Part shown: positions 56,187 through 64,000 of the stretch, piece after piece
Position numbering within the stretch: position 1 is the stretch's first letter
Layout: the number at the start of each line of letters is the position of its first letter
DNA from: Arsenicibacter sp965247375
Lineage (GTDB): Bacteria > Bacteroidota > Bacteroidia > Cytophagales > Spirosomataceae
DNA length: 64,000 nucleotides
Direction: 5' to 3'
Assembly (NCBI GenBank): GCA_965247375.1
Contig: CBDFHU010000108.1
Coordinates: 11,648-75,647, forward strand
Made by a program: the position numbers and the translations under genes
The notes under the pieces: model-generated
What the model was told of the DNA's origin: nothing
Database searches by the model: none
What the model saw: the letters and a program-made list of their open reading frames with translations, nothing else

Positions 56187-56269
56187 ATGCCAAAATTACC
56201 GTTTATCCCAAATCGGTAGAAGCGCCAGATTTAACTTCGTAACATTGAACCATTAAACAACGCCAACGT

Positions 56270-57754
56270 ATGAATTTTGTGCGTGCAGGAATCTGTTGGG
56301 CCATCGCCCTGTCTATGTATACTGTTGCTCCGGCATCGTTTGCGCAAACCGCAGCGAATGCGGTTTCGCCGGGCACGGCGGCAGCCAACCGGCTGAATCT
56401 ACAACAGTGTATTGAGATTGCCCTTAAGAACAACATAACCATCCGTCAGGGTCAGTTGCAGGTCGAAAACAGCGCCCTGCAGCTACGCCAGTCACGGCTG
56501 AATCAATACCCGACGGCTAACTTCAGCGGCAGTCAGGCGTTTAACTCCGGTCGTAACGTCGATCCGTTTACCAACCAGGCCGTTCAGCAGAATATCAATT
56601 CCAGCAACTATCAGCTGGGAACATCCGTCACCGTTTTCAACGGTTTCGCGCTGAAAAATCAGATTAAGCAAAGTGATCTGGCGCTTCAGGCCTCACAGCA
56701 GGAACTGAAAGCCACGCAGAACAATACGTCCATTACCGTGGCGCAGAATTACCTGAACGTACTGACCGGCCAGGAACAATATGCCATTGCGCAACGGCAG
56801 GCCGAAGTAACCCAGGCCCAGCTCGACCGTACACAGCGGCTCGTAACGGCCGGAACCTTACCCGAAGCCAACCTATATGACCTCCGGGCGCAGCTGGCAC
56901 AAAATCAGGTTGACATCGTTAATGCGCAGAACACGCTCGAACTGGCGAAGGTAGCCCTTCAACAGGCGATGAACGTACCGATTCAAAATATCGAAGTAGA
57001 ACCGATTAATGTACCGGATCCGAGCACCGCACCGTACATGGAAAGCGTGCAGCAGATTTATGAAACGGCAACTTCCTTCCTGCCGGATGTACAGGGTGCA
57101 GATTTACGGGTGCGGAGCGCCGCATTCGGCGTAGAGGCCGCCAAAGGCAGTCTGTACCCGTCCCTGTCCATCAACGGTAACCTGTCAACGGTTTATTCTA
57201 GTGCCGCCCGCCAGCGGTTTGTTGCCAACGGACAAAAGGTCACTGTACCAACCTCGTATTTTATTCCGCTGCCGGATGGTACGCAGTTTCAGGTACTGAC
57301 ACAGTCTCCCGACGGATCGTATTCGAGCTTTAAGTATTTCGAACAGTTACAGAATAACCTGAACGAATCCGTATCGCTGTTCCTGCGGGTGCCGATCTTC
57401 GGGAACTTCCAGGCCCGTAACCGCGTGACAACGGCCCGGATTCAGCAGCAGAACGCCGAACTGAATTCACAGAACATCCGGTTGCAGCTCCGTCAGCAGA
57501 TCGAAACGGCTTACACCAACATGCGGGCCGGTGCAAACCGCTACCTCGCTACACAGGCGCAGGTGACATCGCTGGAACGGGCCTTCCAGGCTGCTGAAAG
57601 CCGGTTCAATGCCGGTGCGCTCAATGCAACCGAATACAACATTGCCAAAACCAACCTTGACCGTGCGCGGGCCAGTCTGGTACAGGCAAAATACGATTAC
57701 GTGTTCAGAACGAAAATCTTAGATTTCTTTCAGAATAAACCGCTCACATTTTAA
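56270..57754 (+). CDS. TolC-family outer-membrane efflux protein
   Basis: This is the outer-membrane channel of a tripartite exporter, 494 residues, usual for the family. A signal peptide is at 1-25 (ending SFAQT). The two-fold repeated helical barrel is visible: LNLQQCIEIALKNNITIRQGQLQVENSALQLRQSRLNQYPTA at about 42-83, then a second half starting near residue 260 with VRSAAFGVEAAKGSLYPSLSINGNLS, and FLRVPIFGNFQARNRVTTARIQQQNAE. It lies 112 bp upstream of the HlyD-type adaptor gene. The inner-membrane pump is not in the window. Confidence 0.9.
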   Translation: MNFVRAGICWAIALSMYTVAPASFAQTAANAVSPGTAAANRLNLQQCIEIALKNNITIRQGQLQVENSALQLRQSRLNQYPTANFSGSQAFNSGRNVDPFTNQAVQQNINSSNYQLGTSVTVFNGFALKNQIKQSDLALQASQQELKATQNNTSITVAQNYLNVLTGQEQYAIAQRQAEVTQAQLDRTQRLVTAGTLPEANLYDLRAQLAQNQVDIVNAQNTLELAKVALQQAMNVPIQNIEVEPINVPDPSTAPYMESVQQIYETATSFLPDVQGADLRVRSAAFGVEAAKGSLYPSLSINGNLSTVYSSAARQRFVANGQKVTVPTSYFIPLPDGTQFQVLTQSPDGSYSSFKYFEQLQNNLNESVSLFLRVPIFGNFQARNRVTTARIQQQNAELNSQNIRLQLRQQIETAYTNMRAGANRYLATQAQVTSLERAFQAAESRFNAGALNATEYNIAKTNLDRARASLVQAKYDYVFRTKILDFFQNKPLTF

Positions 57755-57851
57755 AGAGTGAAAGGGTGAAAAAGCGAAAGAGCGCATTTACGGTATGGAC
57801 CTGACATACTGCTCTTTCACCGCAGCGGCGGACTGCTCTTTCTGTATTTCG
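57755..57851. repeat. Intergenic GAAAGAG repeat, related to 2526-2664
   Basis: The spacer between tolC-like and hlyD-like genes starts in the stop codon with AAAGAGTGAAAGGGTGAAAA and AGCGAAAGAGCG and later carries the opposite version (CTGCTCTTTC at about 57790 and again near 57835). This is the same repeat style and the same position, inside an operon spacer, as at 2526. Confidence 0.65.
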
Positions 57852-57866
57852 CTCATTTACTGAATT

Positions 57867-59273
57867 ATGAAAAAGAAGTCAAACCGTATCTGGTGGATAC
57901 TGGGGGGTGTGGTTGTGGTGTTGATTGGTGGCTTAGTGGCCGCTAAACAGGCTGGCTGGATTGGAAAGCCGAAAACGACAGAGGTCGATTTTGCTACGGC
58001 AAAACGGACAAACATCATCGAACGCGTAAGCGCTTCGGGCCGCGTACAACCGCAGGTCGAAGTAAAGATCAGTCCCGACGTGTCGGGAGAGATCATCGGC
58101 TTATACGTCAATGAAGGGGATTCGGTGAAAGCCGGTCAGCTGCTGGTGAAAATCCGGCCTGACAACTATGAATCGCTCCTGTCGCGGGCCGAAGCTACGG
58201 TAAACCAAAGCCGTGCGCAACTCGAACAATCCAAAGCCTCCGTTTCTCAATCGGAAGCACGGCTGATCCGTGCAAAAACTGAGTACGAACGGAACCGCAA
58301 ACTTCTCGCCGATAAGGTAATCTCCAGTGCTGACTTCGAACAATCTGAAGCCAACTTCAACGTGGCGCGGCAGGAAGTAGAAGCGTCCCGTGCCAATGTG
58401 AAAGCCGCTCAGTTCAGTATCCAGAGCGCCGAAGCCAGTCTCCGCGACGCCAAAGAAAACCTGCGCAAAACCACGATCTACTCGCCGGTCAACGGCACAG
58501 TATCGAAGCTGAACGTGGAACAGGGCGAACGCGTGGTGGGTACGTCGCAGATGGCCGGTACGGAAATCATGCGCCTGGCCAACCTCAACAACATGGAAGT
58601 GCGGGTCAATGTAAATGAAAACGACATTGTCCGGGTCAGCATGGGCGATACGGCTGATATTGAAATTGATTCCTACACGACTGCCGGCCGGAAATTCAAA
58701 GGCGTAGTCTATGAAATCGCCAACACCGCCAACGGCCTGACCAGCTCGGCCACCGGCGCGTCGATGTCCACCGATGCCGTGACGGAATTTGAAGTCAAAA
58801 TCAAGATCCTTAACAGCTCATACCGCGACCTGACGGCCCTGAAAGGTAAAAAAGGCTATCCGTTCAAACCGGGTATGACCGCCTCGGTAGAGGTCATCAC
58901 CGACCGCCGGAACAACATCCTGACCGTACCGATTGCTGCCGTAACCACCCGCAGCAATACCGCTGCACCGGATGCAGACAACAACAATGGTCAGAATGAC
59001 AACAGTAATCAGGACCAGAAAGAAAACCAGCCTAAGAAAGAAGAAGCGGTTAAGGAAATCGTCTTCCTTAATCAGGGAGGTAAAGCTGTTGAACGTGAAG
59101 TTAAAACCGGCATCAGCGATTTTGAAAACATTGAAATCATTTCAGGGCTGAAAGAAGGCGAACAGATCATCTCGGGCCCGTTCCTGGTGGTTTCTAAAAA
59201 GCTGAAGCCAAACGATCTGGTGGTGAAACGCGACCCGAAAAAGCAGCAGAAGCCGGCCGAGAAGGAAAACTAG
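57867..59273 (+). CDS. HlyD/MFP-type efflux adaptor
   Basis: This is a periplasmic adaptor that links an inner-membrane pump to TolC, 468 residues. An N-terminal membrane anchor lies at about 9-27. The lipoyl-type half motifs flank a long hairpin: GRVQPQVEVKISPDVSGEIIGLYVNEGDSVKAGQLLVKI (about 58-96), a coiled-coil hairpin (about 103-195), then TTIYSPVNGTVSKLNVEQGERVVG. The beta-barrel and membrane-proximal domains follow, with an Asn/Asp/Gln-rich insert at about 365-390. The ending GLKEGEQIISGPFLVVSKKLKPND is typical of MacA-like adaptors. Confidence 0.9.
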   Translation: MKKKSNRIWWILGGVVVVLIGGLVAAKQAGWIGKPKTTEVDFATAKRTNIIERVSASGRVQPQVEVKISPDVSGEIIGLYVNEGDSVKAGQLLVKIRPDNYESLLSRAEATVNQSRAQLEQSKASVSQSEARLIRAKTEYERNRKLLADKVISSADFEQSEANFNVARQEVEASRANVKAAQFSIQSAEASLRDAKENLRKTTIYSPVNGTVSKLNVEQGERVVGTSQMAGTEIMRLANLNNMEVRVNVNENDIVRVSMGDTADIEIDSYTTAGRKFKGVVYEIANTANGLTSSATGASMSTDAVTEFEVKIKILNSSYRDLTALKGKKGYPFKPGMTASVEVITDRRNNILTVPIAAVTTRSNTAAPDADNNNGQNDNSNQDQKENQPKKEEAVKEIVFLNQGGKAVEREVKTGISDFENIEIISGLKEGEQIISGPFLVVSKKLKPNDLVVKRDPKKQQKPAEKEN

Positions 59274-59388
59274 CAGACGGGCAAATGATATAGTATCCCC
59301 TCTCCCTGCTGCGGCATGGGGAGAACATCTCAACAGTCAGGTTTGCAGACCTGTAAGACTTCAGATTAATAATAACGGACAATTGGTT

Positions 59389-59419
59389 AAAAAACGCCGG
59401 GTGATTCCAGGCGTTTTTT
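59389..59419 (+). terminator. Terminator after the efflux operon
   Basis: AAAAAACGCC (59389-59398) and GGCGTTTTTT (59410-59419) form a perfect 10-bp stem with an 11-base loop, followed by CTTTTTT. It separates the efflux genes from the ECF sigma gene. Confidence 0.92.
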
Positions 59420-59440
59420 CTTTTTTACCCCATCCGGTAC

Positions 59441-59472
59441 ACAACCATTTACGTACATTTTCTATCTTGTTA
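59441..59472 (+). promoter_or_regulatory. Candidate ECF-sigma promoter before the sigma gene
   Basis: ACAACCATTT (59441-59450), 8 bp, then TTTCTATCTTGTTA (59459-59472). The same two blocks with the same 8-bp gap recur at 61028-61059 after the anti-sigma gene. Position 15 bp before the ECF start codon suggests autoregulation. Confidence 0.6.
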
Positions 59473-59486
59473 GTAGAACTAATACA

Positions 59487-60047
59487 ATGTTTCCGGAAGA
59501 CGATAAACTACTGGCTTTGTCTTGTGCCGAGGGCGACAGCGCTGCTTTCGACCGGCTATATCACCGCTATGCCCCGAAAATGCTGATAGTCTGCTCACGC
59601 TATGCCCGCGACCGTGATGAAGCACACGACCTGCTACAGGAAGGCTTTATCCGCGTATTCGAACAAATTCACACGTTTAAGGGTGCCGGCTCGCTGGAGG
59701 GCTGGATCCGGCGCGTAATTGTATCAATAGCCCTGGCTAACTATCAGCGCCATTATGCTGAACGCAGCCAGACCAAAAGTCTGTCTGCTGAATTTACGGA
59801 CGACGATCAGCCGTTCCGGGCCGAAGAAATTACGGCTCAGATTGCGTTTGACGACATGCTCCGGATGATTCAGCAACTGACGCCCGCTTACCGCATGGTT
59901 TTCAACCTCTATGTCTTTGAAGGTATGAAACATCACGAAATTGCGGCTCAGCTGGGCATTAGCGAAGGTACCTCCAAGTCAAATCTGGCTCAGGCCCGCC
60001 GCATCTTACAGGAGCGTATTACGAAAGTAATGTTTGATCTATCTTAA
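59487..60047 (+). CDS. ECF-type RNA polymerase sigma factor
   Basis: The protein has 186 residues. Region 2 is at about 22-90 with DEAHDLLQEGFIRVFEQIHTFKGAGSLEGWIRRVIVSIALANYQR. Region 4 is at about 128-175 with LTPAYRMVFNLYVFEGMKHHEIAAQLGISEGTSKSNLAQARRIL, a clear HTH. It is followed after 2 bp by the membrane protein that is probably its anti-sigma factor. A conserved promoter-like pair in front of this gene and behind the next suggests self-regulation. Confidence 0.92.
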   Translation: MFPEDDKLLALSCAEGDSAAFDRLYHRYAPKMLIVCSRYARDRDEAHDLLQEGFIRVFEQIHTFKGAGSLEGWIRRVIVSIALANYQRHYAERSQTKSLSAEFTDDDQPFRAEEITAQIAFDDMLRMIQQLTPAYRMVFNLYVFEGMKHHEIAAQLGISEGTSKSNLAQARRILQERITKVMFDLS

Positions 60048-60049
60048 TC

Positions 60050-60967
60050 ATGAACACCACGAACAACTTTGACGACAATGAACTGGATAAGGCATTCCGG
60101 TCGGCCCTCGACGACCGGCGCATGCCTGTTCCACCGGCTGTCTGGTCGAATGTACGGGCGACGGCACTGGAAAAACAGCTGATTAAAACGCGCATACTCA
60201 ACAACTGGCTAAGGGGGGCCACTGCGTTACTGGCCGCTTGTCTGGCCCTGGCACTGTATTTTCTGGGAAAGCAATCGGTTAGTCCGGCAACGGGCGAAAA
60301 ATCGATGGCCGCAGCAGCGAAACAGCAGCCCCTTAATCCGGCAACTGCATATACCAGCACCGGTACTGACTCTCCGGACAAACCACAGCTACGTGCAGGT
60401 CTGCCTTTGGGCATGACTGCCGCGCATGACCAGCTGGCAGCCATGGAAAAACGAGCCGCTCAGCCGGTACAGGAAACAACAGCCACTCTGCCGGTAATCC
60501 GCACAGAAGGCAAACTGTCAGAAAACCTGTCGGCGCAGACGCCGGAAGAAGCGATTGAAAGCAGTAATGATTCGGAACGCACAGCCGAAGCCACCCTCGC
60601 CCCGACTAAAAACCGGGCAGATGAAGAGGTACCCGATGGCAGCGAGATGTTTCCGGTTGCGCCGGAGTCGGAAAGTAGTCTGATCATCAACGGCCAGTCA
60701 GAACTGCTGCATCAGCCCGACGGCAGCAGCGCAACCTATCAGCCGGTGCTGATGCCACAGGCTCCGGCCGGTGCGTATCCGATGGCACCGATGCGCAGCG
60801 TAAACGAACCACCGGCCGGTACAGGTCAGCCGAGAACGCTACAGAACCCGCGCTCAGCCATACAACCACACAGCTGGTCGACGTTCAGCATGTTCGATTA
60901 CCTGGCTCCGCTCTTGCCAAAGTCATCGTCTAAACACGTTAATAAAAAAAATCGGACTAATAACTAA
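60050..60967 (+). CDS. Putative membrane-anchored anti-sigma factor
   Basis: The protein has 305 residues. The cytoplasmic N-terminus (about 1-55) begins NNFDDNELDKAFRSALDDRRMPVPPAVWSNVRATALEKQL, a layout typical of Bacteroidota anti-sigma proteins next to ECF genes. One membrane helix lies at about 58-76 (TALLAACLALALYFLGK). The rest is an extracytoplasmic, Pro/Ala/Ser-rich domain with low complexity. The 2-bp spacing from the sigma gene supports the functional link. No zinc-binding anti-sigma motif is visible. Confidence 0.7.
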   Translation: MNTTNNFDDNELDKAFRSALDDRRMPVPPAVWSNVRATALEKQLIKTRILNNWLRGATALLAACLALALYFLGKQSVSPATGEKSMAAAAKQQPLNPATAYTSTGTDSPDKPQLRAGLPLGMTAAHDQLAAMEKRAAQPVQETTATLPVIRTEGKLSENLSAQTPEEAIESSNDSERTAEATLAPTKNRADEEVPDGSEMFPVAPESESSLIINGQSELLHQPDGSSATYQPVLMPQAPAGAYPMAPMRSVNEPPAGTGQPRTLQNPRSAIQPHSWSTFSMFDYLAPLLPKSSSKHVNKKNRTNN

Positions 60968-61027
60968 TTACAGGTCAGCACATTACAAATACCCCTAACG
61001 ATTTTTTAATTATTTTTTCAAATTGAC

Positions 61028-61059
61028 ACAACCATTTCCCATCGCTTTCTATCTTGTTA
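61028..61059 (+). promoter_or_regulatory. Second ECF-type promoter copy
   Basis: ACAACCATTT (61028-61037), 8 bp, TTTCTATCTTGTTA (61046-61059), matching 59441-59472. Transcription from here would pass a hairpin at about 61144-61171 and either end as a short RNA of about 110 nt or continue into the oxidoreductase gene. Confidence 0.55.
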
Positions 61060-61183
61060 TTGTAAGGCACACAGGACGGCTTTGAGGTGTGTCGCTAAAC
61101 GAGTCTACTCTTTCTAATCTTATCATATCGAACGAAGTTATAAATGGCTGGCAGCACAAACTGTCAGCCATTATCTTTGTTAC

Positions 61184-62200
61184 ATGATACCTGAACCATT
61201 CCGGGCCGCCATCATCGGCGGCGGTCGTATTGCCGATACCAATCACATTCCTGCCTTAAAGGCCCTGACCGGCCGCGTAGACGTAGTGGCCGTTTGCAGC
61301 CGCGACCAGACCAAAGCCCGTGCCCTCGCCGACCGCCATGGCATTCCGCACGCCTTCAGCGATGCTGCAGCCATGTATGCTACCGCCAGCCCGAACCTCG
61401 TAGTGATCTGTACGCCTAACAAACTACATTACCCCTTTGCCCTTCAGGCACTGGAAAACGGTTGCCATGTTTTCTGCGAAAAACCGCCGACCATTACGGC
61501 GCAGGAAGCCCGCCACCTGGCCGACGTAGCTGCCGGAAAAGGCCTGATTCTGGGCTATAACCTGCAGCTACGCCAAACCGCCGAATGGCAGCTGTTCAGC
61601 CGCTGCAAGGCCGAAGGACGTCTGGGTGATCTGTACCACATTAAAGCGAACTTCCTGCGGCGGCGCGGCATTCCGGGATGGGGCTATTTTACCGACAAGG
61701 AGATGCAGGGCGGCGGTGCGCTCATGGATCTCGGGGTCCACGTGCTTGATCTGGCACTGCTGGCATTTGACTACGAGCTACCGGCTCAGGTACTGGGGAA
61801 CACCTACGATAGTATCGGGAAGACGGGCGGCAAAGGCCTCATGGGAAGCTGGGACCCGGCGAAGTTCGGCGTTGAAGATGCCTGCATGGCGTATCTGTCG
61901 TTTGCCAATAACGCGTCGATTATACTGTCGGCCTCGTTTGCGCTGAACCAGCAGGCCGATATCGACCGCAATCTGGAGCTGTTCGGCAGTAAGGGCGGTG
62001 TCCGGCTGTTTCCCTTTGTCCTGCACACCGAACTGGCCGGTGAACTGGCCGATGTGCATTTCCCTTATCTGCCCGAAACCGACATTCAGGCCCTGAACAC
62101 CGCCGCGTTTGTAGACGCCTGTGAAGGCAAACCGTCGAACGTCTGCACCGCCGAACAGGGCGCACGGCTCATGCAGATTGTCGAACAGATCTATCAATAA
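61184..62200 (+). CDS. Gfo/Idh/MocA-family oxidoreductase
   Basis: This NAD(P)-dependent dehydrogenase acts on sugars or inositols, 338 residues. The Rossmann motif AAIIGGGRIADTNHIPAL is at about 7-24 and the family motif VFCEKPPTITAQEA at about 96-109 with the catalytic-site Lys. The substrate-domain signature GGGALMDLGVHVLDLAL (about 171-187) has the conserved Asp and His. Substrate is not predictable. A TATCTTTG box lies 5 bp before the ATG, too close for a normal leader, so promoter assignment is open. Confidence 0.88.
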   Translation: MIPEPFRAAIIGGGRIADTNHIPALKALTGRVDVVAVCSRDQTKARALADRHGIPHAFSDAAAMYATASPNLVVICTPNKLHYPFALQALENGCHVFCEKPPTITAQEARHLADVAAGKGLILGYNLQLRQTAEWQLFSRCKAEGRLGDLYHIKANFLRRRGIPGWGYFTDKEMQGGGALMDLGVHVLDLALLAFDYELPAQVLGNTYDSIGKTGGKGLMGSWDPAKFGVEDACMAYLSFANNASIILSASFALNQQADIDRNLELFGSKGGVRLFPFVLHTELAGELADVHFPYLPETDIQALNTAAFVDACEGKPSNVCTAEQGARLMQIVEQIYQ

Positions 62201-62255
62201 CACCAATTAAGCACCTAAACGGCCCACCCATAAAATACCTTATTAAGGAGAATAG

Positions 62256-62317
62256 TTTACCACATAGAACACAATAGAGAATGTAATCTTTGTTTTTCTA
62301 TGTGCCTATTTGGTAAA
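62256..62317. repeat. Hairpin repeat in the 317-bp gap before the SusC-like gene
   Basis: Left arm TTTACCACATAGAA (62256-62269); right side TTCTATGTG (62296-62304) and GGTAAA (62312-62317), with a 7-base bulge. It could be a REP-like host element or a terminator for the oxidoreductase gene. The rest of the gap holds the promoter at 62326 and an untranslated leader of about 200 bp. Confidence 0.55.
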
Positions 62318-62325
62318 ATAAAGAA

Positions 62326-62355
62326 TTGATAACCAATCCCTTATTACTAACCTTG
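62326..62355 (+). promoter_or_regulatory. Probable promoter of the SusC-like gene
   Basis: TTG at 62326-62328, a 19-bp spacer, and TAACCTTG at 62348-62355, one mismatch from TAnnTTTG. It implies a leader of about 200 nt before the start at 62569, common for SusC-type genes. Confidence 0.6.
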
Positions 62356-62568
62356 CATGTATTTTTATTTATCAGCTCCTGATATCGTCAGACAAAACCG
62401 GCTCAGATAAACCATTCCTCCCGGATTGAACAGATTAATAAGACAAGGAACTAAACAAAGCAAACTTTCCAAATTAGCAGTATAATAGCAGACCAATAGA
62501 GTCACACGCTGGAATGGATGAACAGTCCGGTAGAACAAATAGTTTTTCCGGAAATTGTTTCATGCGTT

Positions 62569-64000
62569 ATGAACAGCAAAACTCTATCCAACTCCTTCCG
62601 GCACTGGTCGAAGCCCGCTTCACTCCCATTGCTGCTAAGTGTGCTGTGTGTTGAAACCAGCCGGGGTCAGTCACTCCCCGCTGCCGGTTCAGCCTTCCGG
62701 CCCAACACAGCCACCGCCTTATCCTCCACCGGCCTGATGGCCGGCCGCAAACCAGGTAACCTGCCAACAACCAGAGCCGTCGCCGACATTACCGTAACGG
62801 GTAAAGTCGTGGATGCGCAGGGCGGCGGGTTGCCGGGGGTCAGTATCTCCGTCAAGGGCACCACACGGGGAACGACCTCGAATGTTGACGGGACGTTCCA
62901 GCTGACGGTTACCGGCCCCGAAGAAGTGCTGGTATTCAGCTTCATCGGGTATGTGACCCAGGAAATTCCGGTCGGTACGCAGACGGTTATTAACGTGACC
63001 ATGGCCGAAGACAACCAGACCCTGAACGAGGTAGTGGTGGTCGGTTACGGCACCCAGCGCAAACGCGACGTAACCGGCTCCATTGCGCGGGTACAGGGCG
63101 ACGAGATCATTAAGTACCCGGTCCAGACACCGACTCAGGCCATTCAGAGCAAAATGGCGGGGGTGCAGATTATTGCCTCGGGTCAGCCGAACTCACAGCC
63201 CCAGATTCGGGTGGCCGGGTACCGGCTCGGCCCTGGCCGGCGTGAATCCGCTGTATGTAGTCGACGGGGTGCTGACCGATGATATCCGGAATATCAACAA
63301 CACGGACATCCTCAGCATTGAGGTACTGAAAGATGCCTCGGCCGCCATTTACGGGGTACGGGCCGCCAACGGGGTCGTGATCATCACCACCCGTAAAGGT
63401 AAGTCGGGAGCCACGCAGGTACGCTATGACGCCAACATTGGCTTCCGGCAGGCCTCGAATCTGGTTCAGATGGCCAATCGTGACCAATACGTCAGCTACC
63501 TGCGCGATGCAGCACCCAACCAGAACGTCAGCAATCCGCCGCTGACCACCGATCAGACCGTTAACTGGTATGATCTGGTGCTTCGGAATGCACCCCAGTC
63601 CAGCCACAACATCTCCATTTCGGGCGGCGGCGAACGGAACACCTTCTTCATCAGCGGGGGTTACTTTACCGATTACGGGGTGGTCAATACCAACGACTTC
63701 AAACGGCTGACTTTCCGGGCAAATAACGAAGTTAAGATTTCGAACAAACTGACATTCAGCAACCAGCTGTCGTTTTCGCGGGGCAACGAACGGGCCGTTG
63801 AACTGGGCGACACCTACCGTAGCGTATACCGCGCCTCACCGATTGTGCCGGGCAAGGTCGGCGACAAATACGGGAACCTGTCGGCCTTCGGTAACGTGGG
63901 CAACCCACTCCTGGGCATCGAATCGCGGAACCAGCGGATTCTGAACAACCGGTTTCAGGGTAATGTGGCACTTGACTACAAACCTGTCGAATGGCTGCGG
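62569..64000 (+). pseudogene. SusC/RagA TonB-dependent receptor, frame break, cut by window edge
   Basis: This outer-membrane receptor of the SusCD type imports glycans or other large substrates with TonB energy. I start at the ATG 62569 (signal peptide up to about residue 33); an ATG at 62518 adds 17 residues. A carboxypeptidase-like domain (ITVTGKVVDAQGGGLPGVSISVKGTTRGT) and the TonB-box region NEVVVVGYGTQRKRDVTGSI precede the plug. At 63218-63220 the frame breaks: QIRVAG should continue TGSALAGVNPLYVVDGV, which needs one base removed from GGGT. The downstream frame is open to the window end with the plug and first barrel strands. Either a real mutation or an assembly error; the partner SusD must lie further right. 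Confidence 0.82.

Noticed and set aside
61172..61179. TATCTTTG box as promoter of the oxidoreductase gene
   Set aside because: It lies only 5 bp before the start codon and has no TTG at the right distance; the box alone occurs often by chance.

Overview
The window is a piece of a Bacteroidota chromosome, most likely Cytophagales (Spirosoma-like). Evidence: a SusC/RagA-type TonB receptor, a DUF4468-type lipoprotein, a BT4734/VirE-type primase-helicase, and promoters of the TTG-N19-TAnnTTTG class. The GC-richer host DNA is interrupted by a visibly AT-richer, nearly complete temperate siphovirus prophage.

Host left flank (1-6457): truncated hflX (-), SGNH-hydrolase lipoprotein (-), an ABC ATPase plus FtsX-like permease pair (+), then a Cys/Met-metabolism PLP enzyme (-). 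Host right flank (53012-64000): an amino-acid permease (-), a LolD/MacB-type ATPase (+), a class IV aminotransferase (-), TolC and HlyD-type efflux genes (+), an ECF sigma factor with a putative anti-sigma protein (+), a Gfo/Idh/MocA oxidoreductase (+) and a SusC-like gene that appears frameshifted and runs off the window.

Prophage (core repeats 6423-6448 and 52986-53011; excised length 46,563 bp): it sits in the first codons of the PLP gene, splits a permease-PLP gene pair that was 3 bp apart, and supplies a new in-frame ATG. From left to right on the minus strand: lysis genes, portal, capsid and protease (6.6-13.9 kb); a plus-strand cassette of regulators with an antirepressor (13.9-17.5 kb); tape measure, baseplate, fibres and spike (17.5-35.9 kb); a short plus-strand cassette (36.0-36.8 kb); small neck/tail genes with a probable -1 frameshift tail chaperone (36.9-39.6 kb); terminase (39.7-41.7 kb); and nuclease, primase-helicase, helicase and RecT-type annealing protein (41.8-49.7 kb). 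Then come excisionase-like and Cro-like genes, a CI-like repressor (+), a lipoprotein (+) and a tyrosine integrase (-).

The most interesting signals are: (1) two about 270-bp non-coding elements at 14937-15204 and 42950-43218 with a shared 69-bp block and a conserved layout of AAGTGTTAC iterons; (2) a probable antisense RNA covering the leader and start codon of the antirepressor operon, with divergent promoters and a perfect terminator; (3) a 14-bp leader, CTTAAAACAATTAT, in front of at least nine phage genes on both strands; (4) a TAAACC-N3/4-GGTTTA operator set, one site lying inside the early promoter; (5) a U UUU UUA slippery site in the tail chaperone gene; and (6) a CI-like repressor without the catalytic serine, which fits antirepressor-driven induction. 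The head protease (twice) and the SusC gene (once) are out of frame; each is repaired by removing one G, so assembly error must be excluded first. No tRNA, rRNA, CRISPR array or insertion sequence was seen.
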